This document shows positions 32,101 through 37,800 of a DNA stretch of 54,299 nucleotides, one piece after another. The stretch comes from Paenibacillus ehimensis NBRC 15659 (GTDB taxonomy: Bacteria; Bacillota; Bacilli; Paenibacillales; NBRC-103111). Both the position numbers and the translations under genes were made by a program. Location of the stretch: positions 1 to 54,299 of the forward strand of contig NZ_BILX01000042.1 of assembly GCF_004000785.1 (NCBI RefSeq), in the 5' to 3' direction. The notes beneath the pieces were generated by a model. It was given only the letters and a program-made list of their open reading frames with translations, was not told the origin of the DNA and ran no database searches. Position 1 is the first letter of the stretch. Each line of letters starts with the position of its first letter.

Positions 32101-34820
32101 AGGTCGAGGTCGCGAACGATCCTTTGGACGACCGTTCCGTCCGCTTCTTCAAAATACGTTCTTAGCGCTTCATGTCTGGCGATTACTTGAAGAACCGCTT
32201 TCTCCAGCGACGCGACATCCAGACGCCCTTCGATTTCAATCGCGCTGGATACGTTGTAATTCAAGCTTTCCGGATCCAGCTGATGAAGAGCGTACAGTCT
32301 TTTTTGTGCGGAGGACGCCGGATAATGCTCACGCGGCTCCGCAGGCAGGATGGTCCGCTCCTCCCGTTCCTCCGCCGTCGCGGCATCCAGCAGCGAGGAA
32401 AGATGCCTGATCGTCGGCCGTTCGAACAGGCTCCTGAGCTGGAGCTTCTTGTTGAACTGCTTTTGCAGGGCCGCGAGCAGCCTCATCGCCTTCAACGAAT
32501 TTCCGCCCAGCTGGAAGAAGTCGTCTTCCGCTGCGGCAGACTGTACCTGCAGGATGTCCAGCCAGAGACGGTGCACCTGCTGCTCCGTTTCGGTGAACCG
32601 TTCCTTGGACGCCACGACCTGCGCATTCGCTCTGGTACGGATGTCGTCCACCTGAAAGAAGACGTCCGGAATCATATAGGAAGGCAGCTCTTTCCTGAGT
32701 CCGGCGGCGATCGCGCTTGAATCCGCCAATGGTTCGACGGCAGTGACGTACGCGATCAGCCCGGAACGCGCTTCGTCATGCTCGCATGCCGCTTCGGCAA
32801 TGAGGGCGTGGCTTCTTAAGCGCTCCTCGATCACATGGAGACTGACGAGTCTTCCTTTGATGCGAAGCAGCTTCGCTTCCTCGCCCAGCACCTGCAGCTC
32901 TCCGCGCTCAAGCCATCTTCCGCGCAAGTTCGTATTGTAAATTTCGATGTCGCTCGGGCCGATATAAATGTCGCCCACGATCCCCAGTCCCGCAAGCTGC
33001 ATTTCCCGGTCCAACACGAACACTCTCGCGTCTTCGTGCCGCGCAATGCCGTAATCGGCAGCCTTGACTCCCAGCTTTCGTTCGACATCCTCTTGCTTCA
33101 AGGTCGTATATCGGGCAAGAATGCGCTCCACTTCTTCGCCGGGAACGATATTGATTTCGGCCACGGGCCGGGTCTCTTCAGCGATCCGGATTCGCATCAG
33201 CTGCTGAAAATACGCCGCCCACCGCTTCGCCGTATCTTCCGATATGACCCCCGTATTATAATCAAATCTTATAATTAGCTCGTTTCCGAATTCAAACAGG
33301 GTGACGAACAAATCGTACTTGCTCTCGGCGATGCCGACCGGCACATAGTCCGTTTCCGTTCCATGGAAGGCGTCGCCCGCAAAGCCCCGGACCATGTTAA
33401 AGACGACATTGCAGCTTTGCTCCGCATGCGCAGAATCGAAGTAACGGGCCGCTTCCAGCTCTTCAAAATAATGCTTCGCTTTGCCTGCAAGCCGCTCCAA
33501 CGAATCCGTCTCTTCAACCTCCAAATCGACACCGATCATCTCGACGCAATTGCCTACCAACGATTCGACCCCAACGATATGCTGCCCTGCGAAAGGGACT
33601 CCGAAGGCCGTATGCCGGTTTTGCGTCACCTTGCTTAAGAAGGCGGCAAATAACGAAGCTGCTGTGTGAAACAGGCTTGTGCCGCTTGTCGCCGACGCTT
33701 TTCTCAGCAGCCGCAGCGTCTCCTTGCTTTCTCTCAGCTCGAAGCGCGCCCCCGTGAATTGCTTGGGTCTAGCGGAGAAATCCGTCGACAGATCGACGAA
33801 GCTGTCCGTTTGCGGGACGCCGGTCCCGGGCGGAAATAGCCGCGCTTCGTCACGCTCCTCCGAGCGGAGCCATTCTTCTTTTACCCGCAAATAGCTTCTG
33901 AACGGCCAAGCAAGCTCCAGCTCCGGCTCACGTCCGGTACAGTGACTGTTGTAAATTTCGGAGAGCTCATGGTATAGAACCCCGATCGACCAGCCGTCGG
34001 CAATGATGTGATGGACGACAAGAGCAAAAATCGACTGCTCCTCCGACTCCCGAATGAGCGCCGCCCGGAACAGCGGTTCGGTCAGCTTAAAAGGTTTTGC
34101 CGCGAAAGCCTCAAGCATCACGGCGGCATCCTGTCCCAAGGCGTCCATCGTTTCGATCTGCGCCGGTATCCGGCTCCGTACCGTTTGCGTCCGACTCACC
34201 GGATCGACAACCGTCCTGAGCGCCTCGTGACGCTCCATCAGTCGATCCCAGCTTTGCTGGAGGGCGCTCAGATCGATGCTGCCTTTAATTCGAAACGCCA
34301 GCGCTTCGTTGAAAGCCGAGCCGCCCCCTGCAATCTCGCATTGTCCCAATATGTTTACTTGCTCTTTGGATAATAGAAAAGCGCGGTTTTCCGTTTCCGG
34401 CTCCGCCATCGCGTCGGCTACGAGCTGCTTCATCCTGTCGCGTCTTCGCATCGCCGCTTCCTCTTCGGCCGATCGGACGGTCTGAGCCCGTGCGGCGGCC
34501 GTCACGGCAATTTCCTGCAGCGCCGGAGCCTCGGGCGTACGGTCAGTTTGAACCCGTTCGGACGGCCGATCCTTCGAGACGCTCGCGAGATAAAGCGCAA
34601 TTTTGTTTATATCCGTCAGCTCTTCGTACAGCTTCGAGTAAGGAATATCGACTCCGAATTGACGGACAACCGCAGCACGGATTTTTGTATAGATCATCGA
34701 ATCGATGCCAAGCTCAATCAAATGTTCATGAGGATCGAGCTCGCTTTTTTTGATTTTCGTCATTCCGGCTACGATGTCGGTGAACTGCTCCAGCATGTCA
34801 TGGAAGGATACGTTACGCAT
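16986..34820 (-). CDS. Giant hybrid NRPS: ACP-C-dA-PCP-C-A(Thr)-PCP-C-A(X)-PCP-E-C-A(Asp)-PCP-C-A(Gly)-PCP-C
   Basis: 5944 aa from ATG 34818-34820 (AGGAGG at 34833-34838). The longer TTG reading from 34841 would put this Shine-Dalgarno site inside the protein, so it is rejected. Order by residue: ACP with Ser41 in GIDS; C1 HHIIADG ~270; A-domain stump ~571-740; PCP1 (GGNS) ~773; LCL C2 HHIVFDG ~964; A ~1270-1775, DFWNIGMVHK (Thr); PCP ~1815; C3 ~2003; A ~2305-2825, DLKNFGTDVK (unassigned); PCP (GGDS) ~2876; E HHLVVDG ~3063; DCL C4 ~3540; A ~3840-4350, DLTKIGHIGK (Asp); PCP ~4400; C5 ~4585; A ~4890-5390, DILQLGVIWK (Gly); PCP ~5440; complete C6 ~5620, then the tail LRNTAFQF. The N-terminal ACP should accept the acyl chain from the KS of the preceding protein, whose stop lies 17 bp upstream. 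Expected residues after the A-less position are Thr, D-X, Asp and Gly. Residue positions are approximate. Confidence 0.97.
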   Translation of the reverse strand: MRNVSFHDMLEQFTDIVAGMTKIKKSELDPHEHLIELGIDSMIYTKIRAAVVRQFGVDIPYSKLYEELTDINKIALYLASVSKDRPSERVQTDRTPEAPALQEIAVTAAARAQTVRSAEEEAAMRRRDRMKQLVADAMAEPETENRAFLLSKEQVNILGQCEIAGGGSAFNEALAFRIKGSIDLSALQQSWDRLMERHEALRTVVDPVSRTQTVRSRIPAQIETMDALGQDAAVMLEAFAAKPFKLTEPLFRAALIRESEEQSIFALVVHHIIADGWSIGVLYHELSEIYNSHCTGREPELELAWPFRSYLRVKEEWLRSEERDEARLFPPGTGVPQTDSFVDLSTDFSARPKQFTGARFELRESKETLRLLRKASATSGTSLFHTAASLFAAFLSKVTQNRHTAFGVPFAGQHIVGVESLVGNCVEMIGVDLEVEETDSLERLAGKAKHYFEELEAARYFDSAHAEQSCNVVFNMVRGFAGDAFHGTETDYVPVGIAESKYDLFVTLFEFGNELIIRFDYNTGVISEDTAKRWAAYFQQLMRIRIAEETRPVAEINIVPGEEVERILARYTTLKQEDVERKLGVKAADYGIARHEDARVFVLDREMQLAGLGIVGDIYIGPSDIEIYNTNLRGRWLERGELQVLGEEAKLLRIKGRLVSLHVIEERLRSHALIAEAACEHDEARSGLIAYVTAVEPLADSSAIAAGLRKELPSYMIPDVFFQVDDIRTRANAQVVASKERFTETEQQVHRLWLDILQVQSAAAEDDFFQLGGNSLKAMRLLAALQKQFNKKLQLRSLFERPTIRHLSSLLDAATAEEREERTILPAEPREHYPASSAQKRLYALHQLDPESLNYNVSSAIEIEGRLDVASLEKAVLQVIARHEALRTYFEEADGTVVQRIVRDLDLPIAYDEKPEGIEASRYLEEQATQFIQPFDLNCLPLVRVKLLKLEETKHVLLLDTHHIVFDGASAVLFAQELLAAYDGLELAPPRIQYKDYVLWNQRHRSEEETRQQEQFWSGVFADRIPVLQLPTDSGRPARQTFHGSYLSLPLEDHIGRNIDEWCKANHFTPYMFFLAALYVLLSKYAAQDDIVIGTAVEGRNHADAGPLLGMFVNTVPMRSVPAPAKTFVQFLTDVKDHALSVLEHADYPFEELVNLLHVPRDVRRNPLFDVLFTFHNNQSLTFQGEKLRLSCHELKTGSSKVDLFFEVRHEGRYQCGIEFNTDLFKPETVGRMAVHWLKLMENIVERPGQRLCELEMIGEDERHELLYGLNDTKATYPADKTIHQLFEEQAERTPERIAVVYEGRSFTYKQLNERSNQLAAWLRDQGVQAETIVGVMVDRSVEMVVAMLGTLKAGGAYLPIDIKLPKDRIDYMIKDSQLGVLITSGGLARDTDFTGTRIDILDERIYHGPAGPLCSVNHSRHLAYIIYTSGTTGQPKGVMVEHNNVVRLLFNDKMPFDFTENDVWTMFHSNCFDFSVWEMYGALLYGGKLVVVPEFATKDFESFLALLKNENVTVLNQTPSAFYNLMNLEMQERSRQLRLRYVIFGGEALKPKMLKAWKQKYPDTRLINMYGITETTVHVTYKEIGMQEIISGISNIGKAIPTLSTYVMDEHLNIQPFGVPGELYVGGDGVARGYLNREELTQQRFLRHPHKELERIYRSGDWVRLLPGGEMEYLGRIDHQVKIRGYRIELGEIENRLLSHALIEDAVVLAKEDNQQQPYLCAYFVSRAEVDKVALQAYLKGSLPDYMIPAFFIRMDRFPLTGNGKVDRKMLPEPDIGSLLSSGYEAPHNELQATLAAIWEAALGVPRVGIDDNFFDLGGHSLKATAVTSEIHKAFQVKIPLKELFQHPTVRELAGYIERSGEHGYEPIEPCGEKEAYETSSAQKRLYALQQRDPGSTAYNMPGIFELGEEADQGRIEQALQELVRRHGALRTSFETADGEVVQKIARDVSFQFEVRQGSKADLAGIASGFIRPFELDKAPLFRAEWVKTPENRYLLVDMHHIISDGLSIRTFTDELAMLYDGAVLEPLRIQYSDFAVWHNRYLQSEDAKKQEQYWMNQFRDGVQALQLPYDYARPALQSFEGNTIGFTVNEPATKRLRELAKERECTLQMVLLSAFYVLLSKYSGQDDIVVGVPVAGRPRAELRSVMGMFVNTLALRSRPRGDKSYLAFLNEVKENSLKAYENESYPLERLLEKLNIVRDISRNPLFDVLFDMYSVEAPEGAGTTSVANGLALELKGIPSRIAKFDISLLVLEKNGALKLSFEYCTKLFQEQTIERMAKHYIEILNGICRHAERSISQIEMLDREELHTLLHRFSGTQANDRKEMVHELFEEQAARTPDRIAVIAGEQRLTYRELNAGANRLAHRLKSLGVGADTLVGVCLGRSPELVTSLLAVLKAGGAYVPLDPALPKERLGMMAERAGLKALVTKRVWAEGLTAPDMALVCLDDEAEGLDNEPEHNPHGAAGAQHRMYVIYTSGSTGMPKGASVYRSGFANLIQWYISEFEMTEADRVLLISSPSFDLTQKNIFAPLVTGGRLVLLPTGPYDAREVTALIERHGITLLNGTPSAFYPLLDETASAGYRPLSTLRHVFLGGEPIAADKLVLWTASDACRAEVVNTYGPTECTDVTVYSRLTDMPSLAGKPVPIGRPVAGTRVYILNRELGLVPIGLPGELCIAGVQVGGGYIGDAELTASSFVANPYAEEQTPVLYRTGDLARFLPDGTIEYLGRIDHQVKLRGYRIEPGEIEAALREIEGVKDAFVMAREDQPGSPWLVAYVVPENAALETAGLSALWRSALRRRLPDYMVPSAIVVMEELPLSPNGKIDRKALPAPDIRALTASEYEAPHNDIEAKLTEICSEVLGVSQVGINANFFDLGGDSIKAIRITSKLQKYGYTLEIKDIFDDGTLKSIGSKIKSSETGIEQASVEGEAALTPIQRMFFERKLTNKHHWNQAAMIFRKERFQEDIVRQVFRHIVRHHDALRMVYRQEDDGIVQYNRGTEADADGALFAFKVFDYTGCDGYEEEMKLRCSELQSGMDLAKGPLVQLGLFRTDEGDHLLIAIHHLVVDGVSWRILFEDFALGYRQALSGEAVEFQAKTNSFREWGAYLQKQLESDELQAELAYWDSIEKADVKPLPADRAIGEEYNKIKYAQDIVVEFSMEETDDLLRNVNMAYNTDINDILLTALGLAIREWTSEERVLINLEGHGRVKLAGDINVNRTIGWFTAQYPLLLTMKDAALSDAVKRVKETLRHVPNKGIGYGIFKYMDRKRVWPSREPEISFNYLGQFDGELSTDMFEWSPLSCGDSKSLEGERISEIDINGMITGQRLAFTISYNAKKYRESTMAEVGASFRKHLLAIIDHCKSRETAETTPSDFSDPALTLEELEYLKQKYEADNRFRIADIYPLTPMQEGMLFHALLDRESAAYFEQNTYMAHGHLDMELMRQSFNKLIERYELLRTVIVHRHLNRPRQVVLAERQANVYFEDVMHLDEAARQAYIEQFERADRANLFELSEDLLIRLSVLKLGDRQYKVIWSSHHILADGWSLWVLMKDFFELYAKLKNNEPLDAPLPKRYAEYIHWLQRQNQSKARAYWERRLEEYETVAKLPESAKAAAGEYVLGRLEFRIDKTRSERLRRLAQRTQTTINTVIQAVWGILLQKVNHTSDVVFGAVVSGRNAGIGGIDELVGLLINTIPVRVSSGPDSRFIDLLKETQRQSLESAQYDYYPLADIQALTALKDKLIHNKMTFQNYYVDEQFIGFDFEKRLGYSVQDFDGYEQTSFDFNVKIVPNEELEVTFSYNELLYDRESVTGVKHHFEHMLEAVAANERIPVSQIEMITAEEKSRILYDFNDTKADYMRQGDTMVELFEAQAERRPDHPAVVCGDRLLTYRELNEQSNRLARALRSRGVGADTIVGLLAEPSLEMAVGILGILKSGGAYLPIDPGQPQERIGYMLADAAVRVLVTAGDVGLEKVDFHGEAVDLCDDVLSAGEGEGGNPVPVHTGDSLAYVIYTSGTTGKAKGVMITHSSLANYCRAMLEKASVTDEDATALLSSYAFDLGYTSVYTALAGGITLHLLPEDTYKEPNALVRYVGEHCTYLKMTPSLFQLLLQGEGVERMIETGRLRLIILGGETFNVKDIEQFYRMDRQRRVRLMNHYGPTESTIGCVTAPIPRDGLESFAGVIGKPLSNVRVYIVDRQGHLAPVGVPGELWVAGTGLARGYLNRPELSAEKFIENPFEPGERLYRTGDLAKWRPDGQIEFIGRTDNQVKIRGFRIEPGEIEAKLLGLPGIKEAVVIARENRQHEKVLAAYLVGDGSAELAGIRSALKESLPHYMVPAHFTLLERMPLTSNGKIDRRALPEPDFGGGPEGEYEAPGTEAEAKLAEVWREVLGVERVGIRDNFFDLGGHSLKATVLVSKIHKRLNVEVPLKEVFRSPTLEAMGRYIENSGQTLYTSIEPCEPQPFYETSSAQKRMYLIQQLEKGTVYNMPAICEVEGNIDPDRIEAAFQALVRRHESLRTSFESLDGSIVQRIEPELVFTLERRAGSDEDAEAGFAAFVRPFDLGKAPLFRAALVPRRGKTYLWVDMHHIISDGVSMRLLMRQLIELYNGKPLEPLRIQYKDFAVWQNKFLQSEAMRRQEAYWVNRFEGEIPVLNLPYDDERPVMQSFEGNVLSFALDEALTEGLRKLARETGSTLHMVLLSAFHILLSKYSGQDDIVIGSPVAGRPHADLQSIVGMFVNTLALRNRASGEKRYSEFLKEVKENALHAYENQSYQFEELLDKVRVKRDTSRNPLFDVMFNMSYADGERVAASPELTLKLVPTGSSISKFDLTLHAVESEKTIRYTIEYGTKLFRAETIERIGRNYSHILNRLCLDPEAAISAIEVVTEDEKRKLTVEFNATPMEYPREKTLPQLFEAQAEAQPDRIAAVFGDRSFTYRELNARSNQLARVLRSHGVGPETIVGLMVGRSLEMLVGILGILKAGGAYLPIDPTHPKERIAYMLEDAKIGLLATSRELGSGLAFSGTVLDMTDEALYRDGETGNPKAANTCRDLAYVLYTSGSTGNPKGVMVEHRQVNNFIHAIVSETELHHCASILCLTTISFDIFGLETLVPLTHGMKVVIADEEEGGDGTKLAALIERHGIGAMQSTPSRLKMLLEHPAFGRALGGLSKLLVGGEELPAALWQRLRSFGQPEVYNVYGPTETTIWSTAKRMQGEAVGLTIGKPIGNTQIYIVDAHHQLVPIGVPGELCIAGDGVARGYFNRPELTTVKFVDNPHAPGTRMYKTGDLARWLPNGEIEFLGRIDNQVKIRGYRIELGEIENRLIRHESVKEAVVTARAGEQQQSYLCAYVVAREGGEIDKAKLKQHLKECLPEYMIPSYFVRLDSIPLTSNGKVDRKALPAPDRSGLLVSDYEAPQSGIQEALADIWRGVLGVGKIGIHDNFFDLGGHSLKATIVISEIHKQLQIEVPLRELFRYPTIQELSAYIEGSEARAYEAIEPCGEQAWYEASSAQKRMYAVQQLDKRSTAYNMPGVFELEGEADAARIETALKRLVHRHEALRTSFLTVDGDIVQRIEREPAFTMAVRQGGQTDIQTVAAEFVRAFELESAPLFRAELAESAGKTYLLIDMHHIVSDGVSMSILVKEFVRLYNGESLEPLRIQYKDFAAWHNKRLRSGELERQEAYWTGQFEDGAPLLTLPYDYERPAVQSFEGGKLHFALGEEATLGLRAIAREHEATMPMVLLSVFTILLSKYSGQEDIVVGMPAAGRPYADLQPMVGMFANTLALRNRPEGGKTYGAFLQEVKDGLLRAHDHQSYPLEEWIGKANIRREPGRNPLFDVMFNMSGLEETAAIALDGLTLKPIGIESRISKFDLTLQAAETASGIRLTLEYASALFKRETMERTAEHFRLIVTEIVRNPEITLKHISLFNQAEEAKLSAIEDELNQLRNTAFQF
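32600..33110 (-). other. Vestigial adenylation domain (A-domain stump)
   Basis: Between C1 and PCP1 of the giant NRPS only ~170 residues replace the usual ~500-residue A domain. The stump aligns with the end of an A domain: VFVLDREMQLAGLGIVGDIY matches the region after A5 into A6, RIKGRLVSLHVIEERL matches degraded A8 (RGFRIELGEIEARL), and LPSYMIPDVFF matches the A9-A10 approach. Cores A1-A5 are gone, including the ATP-binding loop and the substrate pocket, and the A10 NGK-Lys motif is changed to NAQVVASKERF. It cannot adenylate an amino acid by itself. Confidence 0.85.
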
Positions 34821-34837
34821 AAGGGTATGTTTCCTCC

Positions 34838-37800
34838 TCAATTATAGGTCGCTCCCGCTTCGGAAGCCGCAACTTCCCGCGCAGCATCGGAAGCAAGCTC
34901 AAAGCTTGGCCAGCATCTCAACGGGTCAAACGCATAAGTCGGAAGATGAATCCTTCGCACCTGCTGCCGGTCGTACAGGAGAGTCCACGCAAGCTCGGCT
35001 CCTCGGGTATAAATCTGCGCGACTCGCAGCAATTGGCTTTCCCGGTTCGCAAGGTCCAGCTCCGCCAACAACTGATTTCCGGTGAGACTTAGCTGCGCCA
35101 CATCGTTCTCGTTCAATTCTCCGACGTTCTTGACCGCCTTTGACAGCTTTACTTTTTTATGGGTTCCGTAGAATATCCGCTCGGCCGGCTGCGTCTTATG
35201 GTCAAACCGCTTCAGCTTCGTCAACAGCTCCGCCGTGGAATACGCCAGCACAGCCACTCTCACCTCATGGTGCTCGCGCGCGGTACCTGACGTATAGCAT
35301 ACGTCCTCGATACGCGCGTCCCCATTCCGCTCAAGGAAGCGGACATAGTCCTCCACCAGCCTTTTCAGCACGGTTTTATGTTTGGCGCTTAGCGTAAACA
35401 AATGCAGCGCCCCGTTTGAATCCGCCGGTTGCGCTCCGCCCCCGTCCGTGTCAACGAACTCTTCCAGAATCACATGGGCATTCGTGCCGGAAAAGCCGAA
35501 ATTGTTGATCGCGCATCTTCTTACTCCGCCGATCGGCTGCCAATCCGCTGCGCTCCGCGCAACATAAAACGGCGACTCTTCGAAACGTATCTGTTGATTT
35601 GCCTCTGTAAAATTGGCGAGCGGCGGAATTTGCTTATGCTTCAGCATCAAGCAGCATTTCACCAAGCTCGATAGCCCGGAGGCTTCGTACAAATGGCCGA
35701 TATTCGCCCGCACCGAGCCGATCGAACAGTACCCGGTGTCGGCCGTATATTGGGCATAGGCATCGGTCAGCCCTTGCACCTCGATGGGATCGCCGGCAGG
35801 CGTGCCCGTCCCTTGCGCTTCCACATAGCCTATCGTGGCCGGGTCCACCTTCGCCCGCTGCAAGGCTTCTACAACCGCAGCCGTCTGAGCTGCCGGATTC
35901 GGGGCCGACATCCCTGCGGACGTCCCGTCATGGTTCACCGCGCTCCCTTTGATGACGGCATAGACTGGGTCCCGGTCCCGTATAGCTGCGCTTAAGGGCT
36001 TGATCAATACGGCAATCACCCCTTCGCCTTCTCCCGTCCCGCCGCCTGACGAATCGAACGGTCTCGACCTGCCGTCGGCGGACTCGAACCCCGCTTTGAA
36101 CCCGTCGTCGACCGGCACGGTTTTCAAGCGGACTCCGCCCACGAGCGCCTGCTCGCACTGCCCGTTCCGAATGGCTTCGCAAGCGAGATCCAAGGCGACC
36201 AAGGAGGAGGAGCAAGCCGTATCGACCATCAGAGCCGGGCCTTTCAGATCAAAAATATACGAGACTCTGCCGGCGATATTCGCGGACAAATATCCCGTCG
36301 GCGTACTCGCATCCTGCGACAAAGCGAGCATCCGCTGGTACTTGTAGCCGTCCATGTCCCCGATATAGCCTACATACACGCCGGTTTTCGTCCCTTTCAA
36401 CCGGCCTCCGCCGTAGCCCGCATCCTCAAGCGCCTTAGCGGCCGTCTCCAGAAACAACCGCTGCGCCGGCGACATCGCGATCGCTTCCACGGGCAAAATT
36501 TTAAAAAACGGATAATCGAAGGTATCGATTTCATCCAGATAGGAAACCCGATGATACCGGAGGCGGTCCGGGTCGTACCCTTCTTTGGCCGCATAGGCAG
36601 ACAAGTCCGCTTGACGGTTGGCCGGGAGGTCCCTGACCGTGTCGAGTCCCGAAATGATCGTTTCCCAATAGTCGTCCAGATTGTCGGCCTTGGGCAGCTT
36701 GACGGCCATGCCGACGATCGCCAGCTCCCCGGAGCGGTCATTCCCTTCCTCCATGCGGGGGAGGCGGGCTTGCTCCTGCCTGGCCTTGCTGCCGTATTGG
36801 ATATGGCGGGCCAGCTCCCGAATGGTCGGATTCGCATACAGATCGGGCATTTTGACCTTGTCCCCATACCGTTCCTGCAGCGCGAAGGCGACCTGATTCA
36901 ACTGAATCGAGCTGAAGCCCATCTCAAAAAAGTTGTCCGTCACTCCCGCCTCGGCGCCTTCCAGATGCTCTTGGCATACGGCTGCGATCTTCTGCTCCAG
37001 ACCGCTAAGCTCCTCGTGCTCCAGCCTTTCCTTCCGCTTCCGGGCATCGGCAAGCTCGTTTAAGATCGGCGCGAATTCGCCGGCTTCGAACCGTTCAACC
37101 AGACTGAAGCGCTGAACCTTGCCGCTCGTCGTTTTCGGTATTTGCTTGATCGGTACTACATAGGCAATTTGAATGCCTGCTCGTAAATTAACCTCCCTTT
37201 TAATGTTACTTTCGACAAATAAGAAGTCTTCCGGCTTTTTGGAAAACTTAATAAAAGCGGCGACCTCTTCGGTTTGTTGTTTATAGTCACGTACCCCTCC
37301 TATCGCAACCTCGGCTTCGGTTAACGGTATGCCGGCAACCTCCAGCACGATCCGTTCCAAATCATGGGCATAATAATTTTGACCGTTTAAAAATAAGACA
37401 TCCTTATATCTCCCGATCACCACCAGTCTGCCGTTTCGCATAAAGCCCAAATCGCCGGTGTTTAGCCACCCCTCCGGATTGAGCACTTCTTTCGTTTTTT
37501 CTTCCATATTATAATAGCCGCTCGTCACGTTCTCGCCTTTAATCTCAATAAAACCGACGGTGTTGTCCTTAACCGGTTCCCGCTCCGCATTCGTGATCCG
37601 CACGCTCGTATGCTTGATGGGATAGCCGACATCGACAAATGCCGCGGCATGAGCCGAGTGCTTGTCCTCCAGAAAAACGACCTCTTGGCCCACATTCATC
37701 CGTCTGCGGTCAATATAATAAGTTCTTATATTCCCCTCCGCAGCCTTCGGAAACGATACGACAAGACTGGCTTCGGCAAGCCCATAGCCCGGGTACATCG

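Noticed and set aside
1..34820. Calcium-dependent acidic lipopeptide (Asp-X-Asp-Gly motif)
   Set aside because: Asp-Gly-D-residue is predicted, but only one Asp code is present and the position two before it reads as Thr, so the motif is not met.
34818..34841. TTG at 34841 as the start of the giant NRPS
   Set aside because: The AGGAGG at 34833-34838 would then be coding; it is correctly placed for the ATG at 34820.
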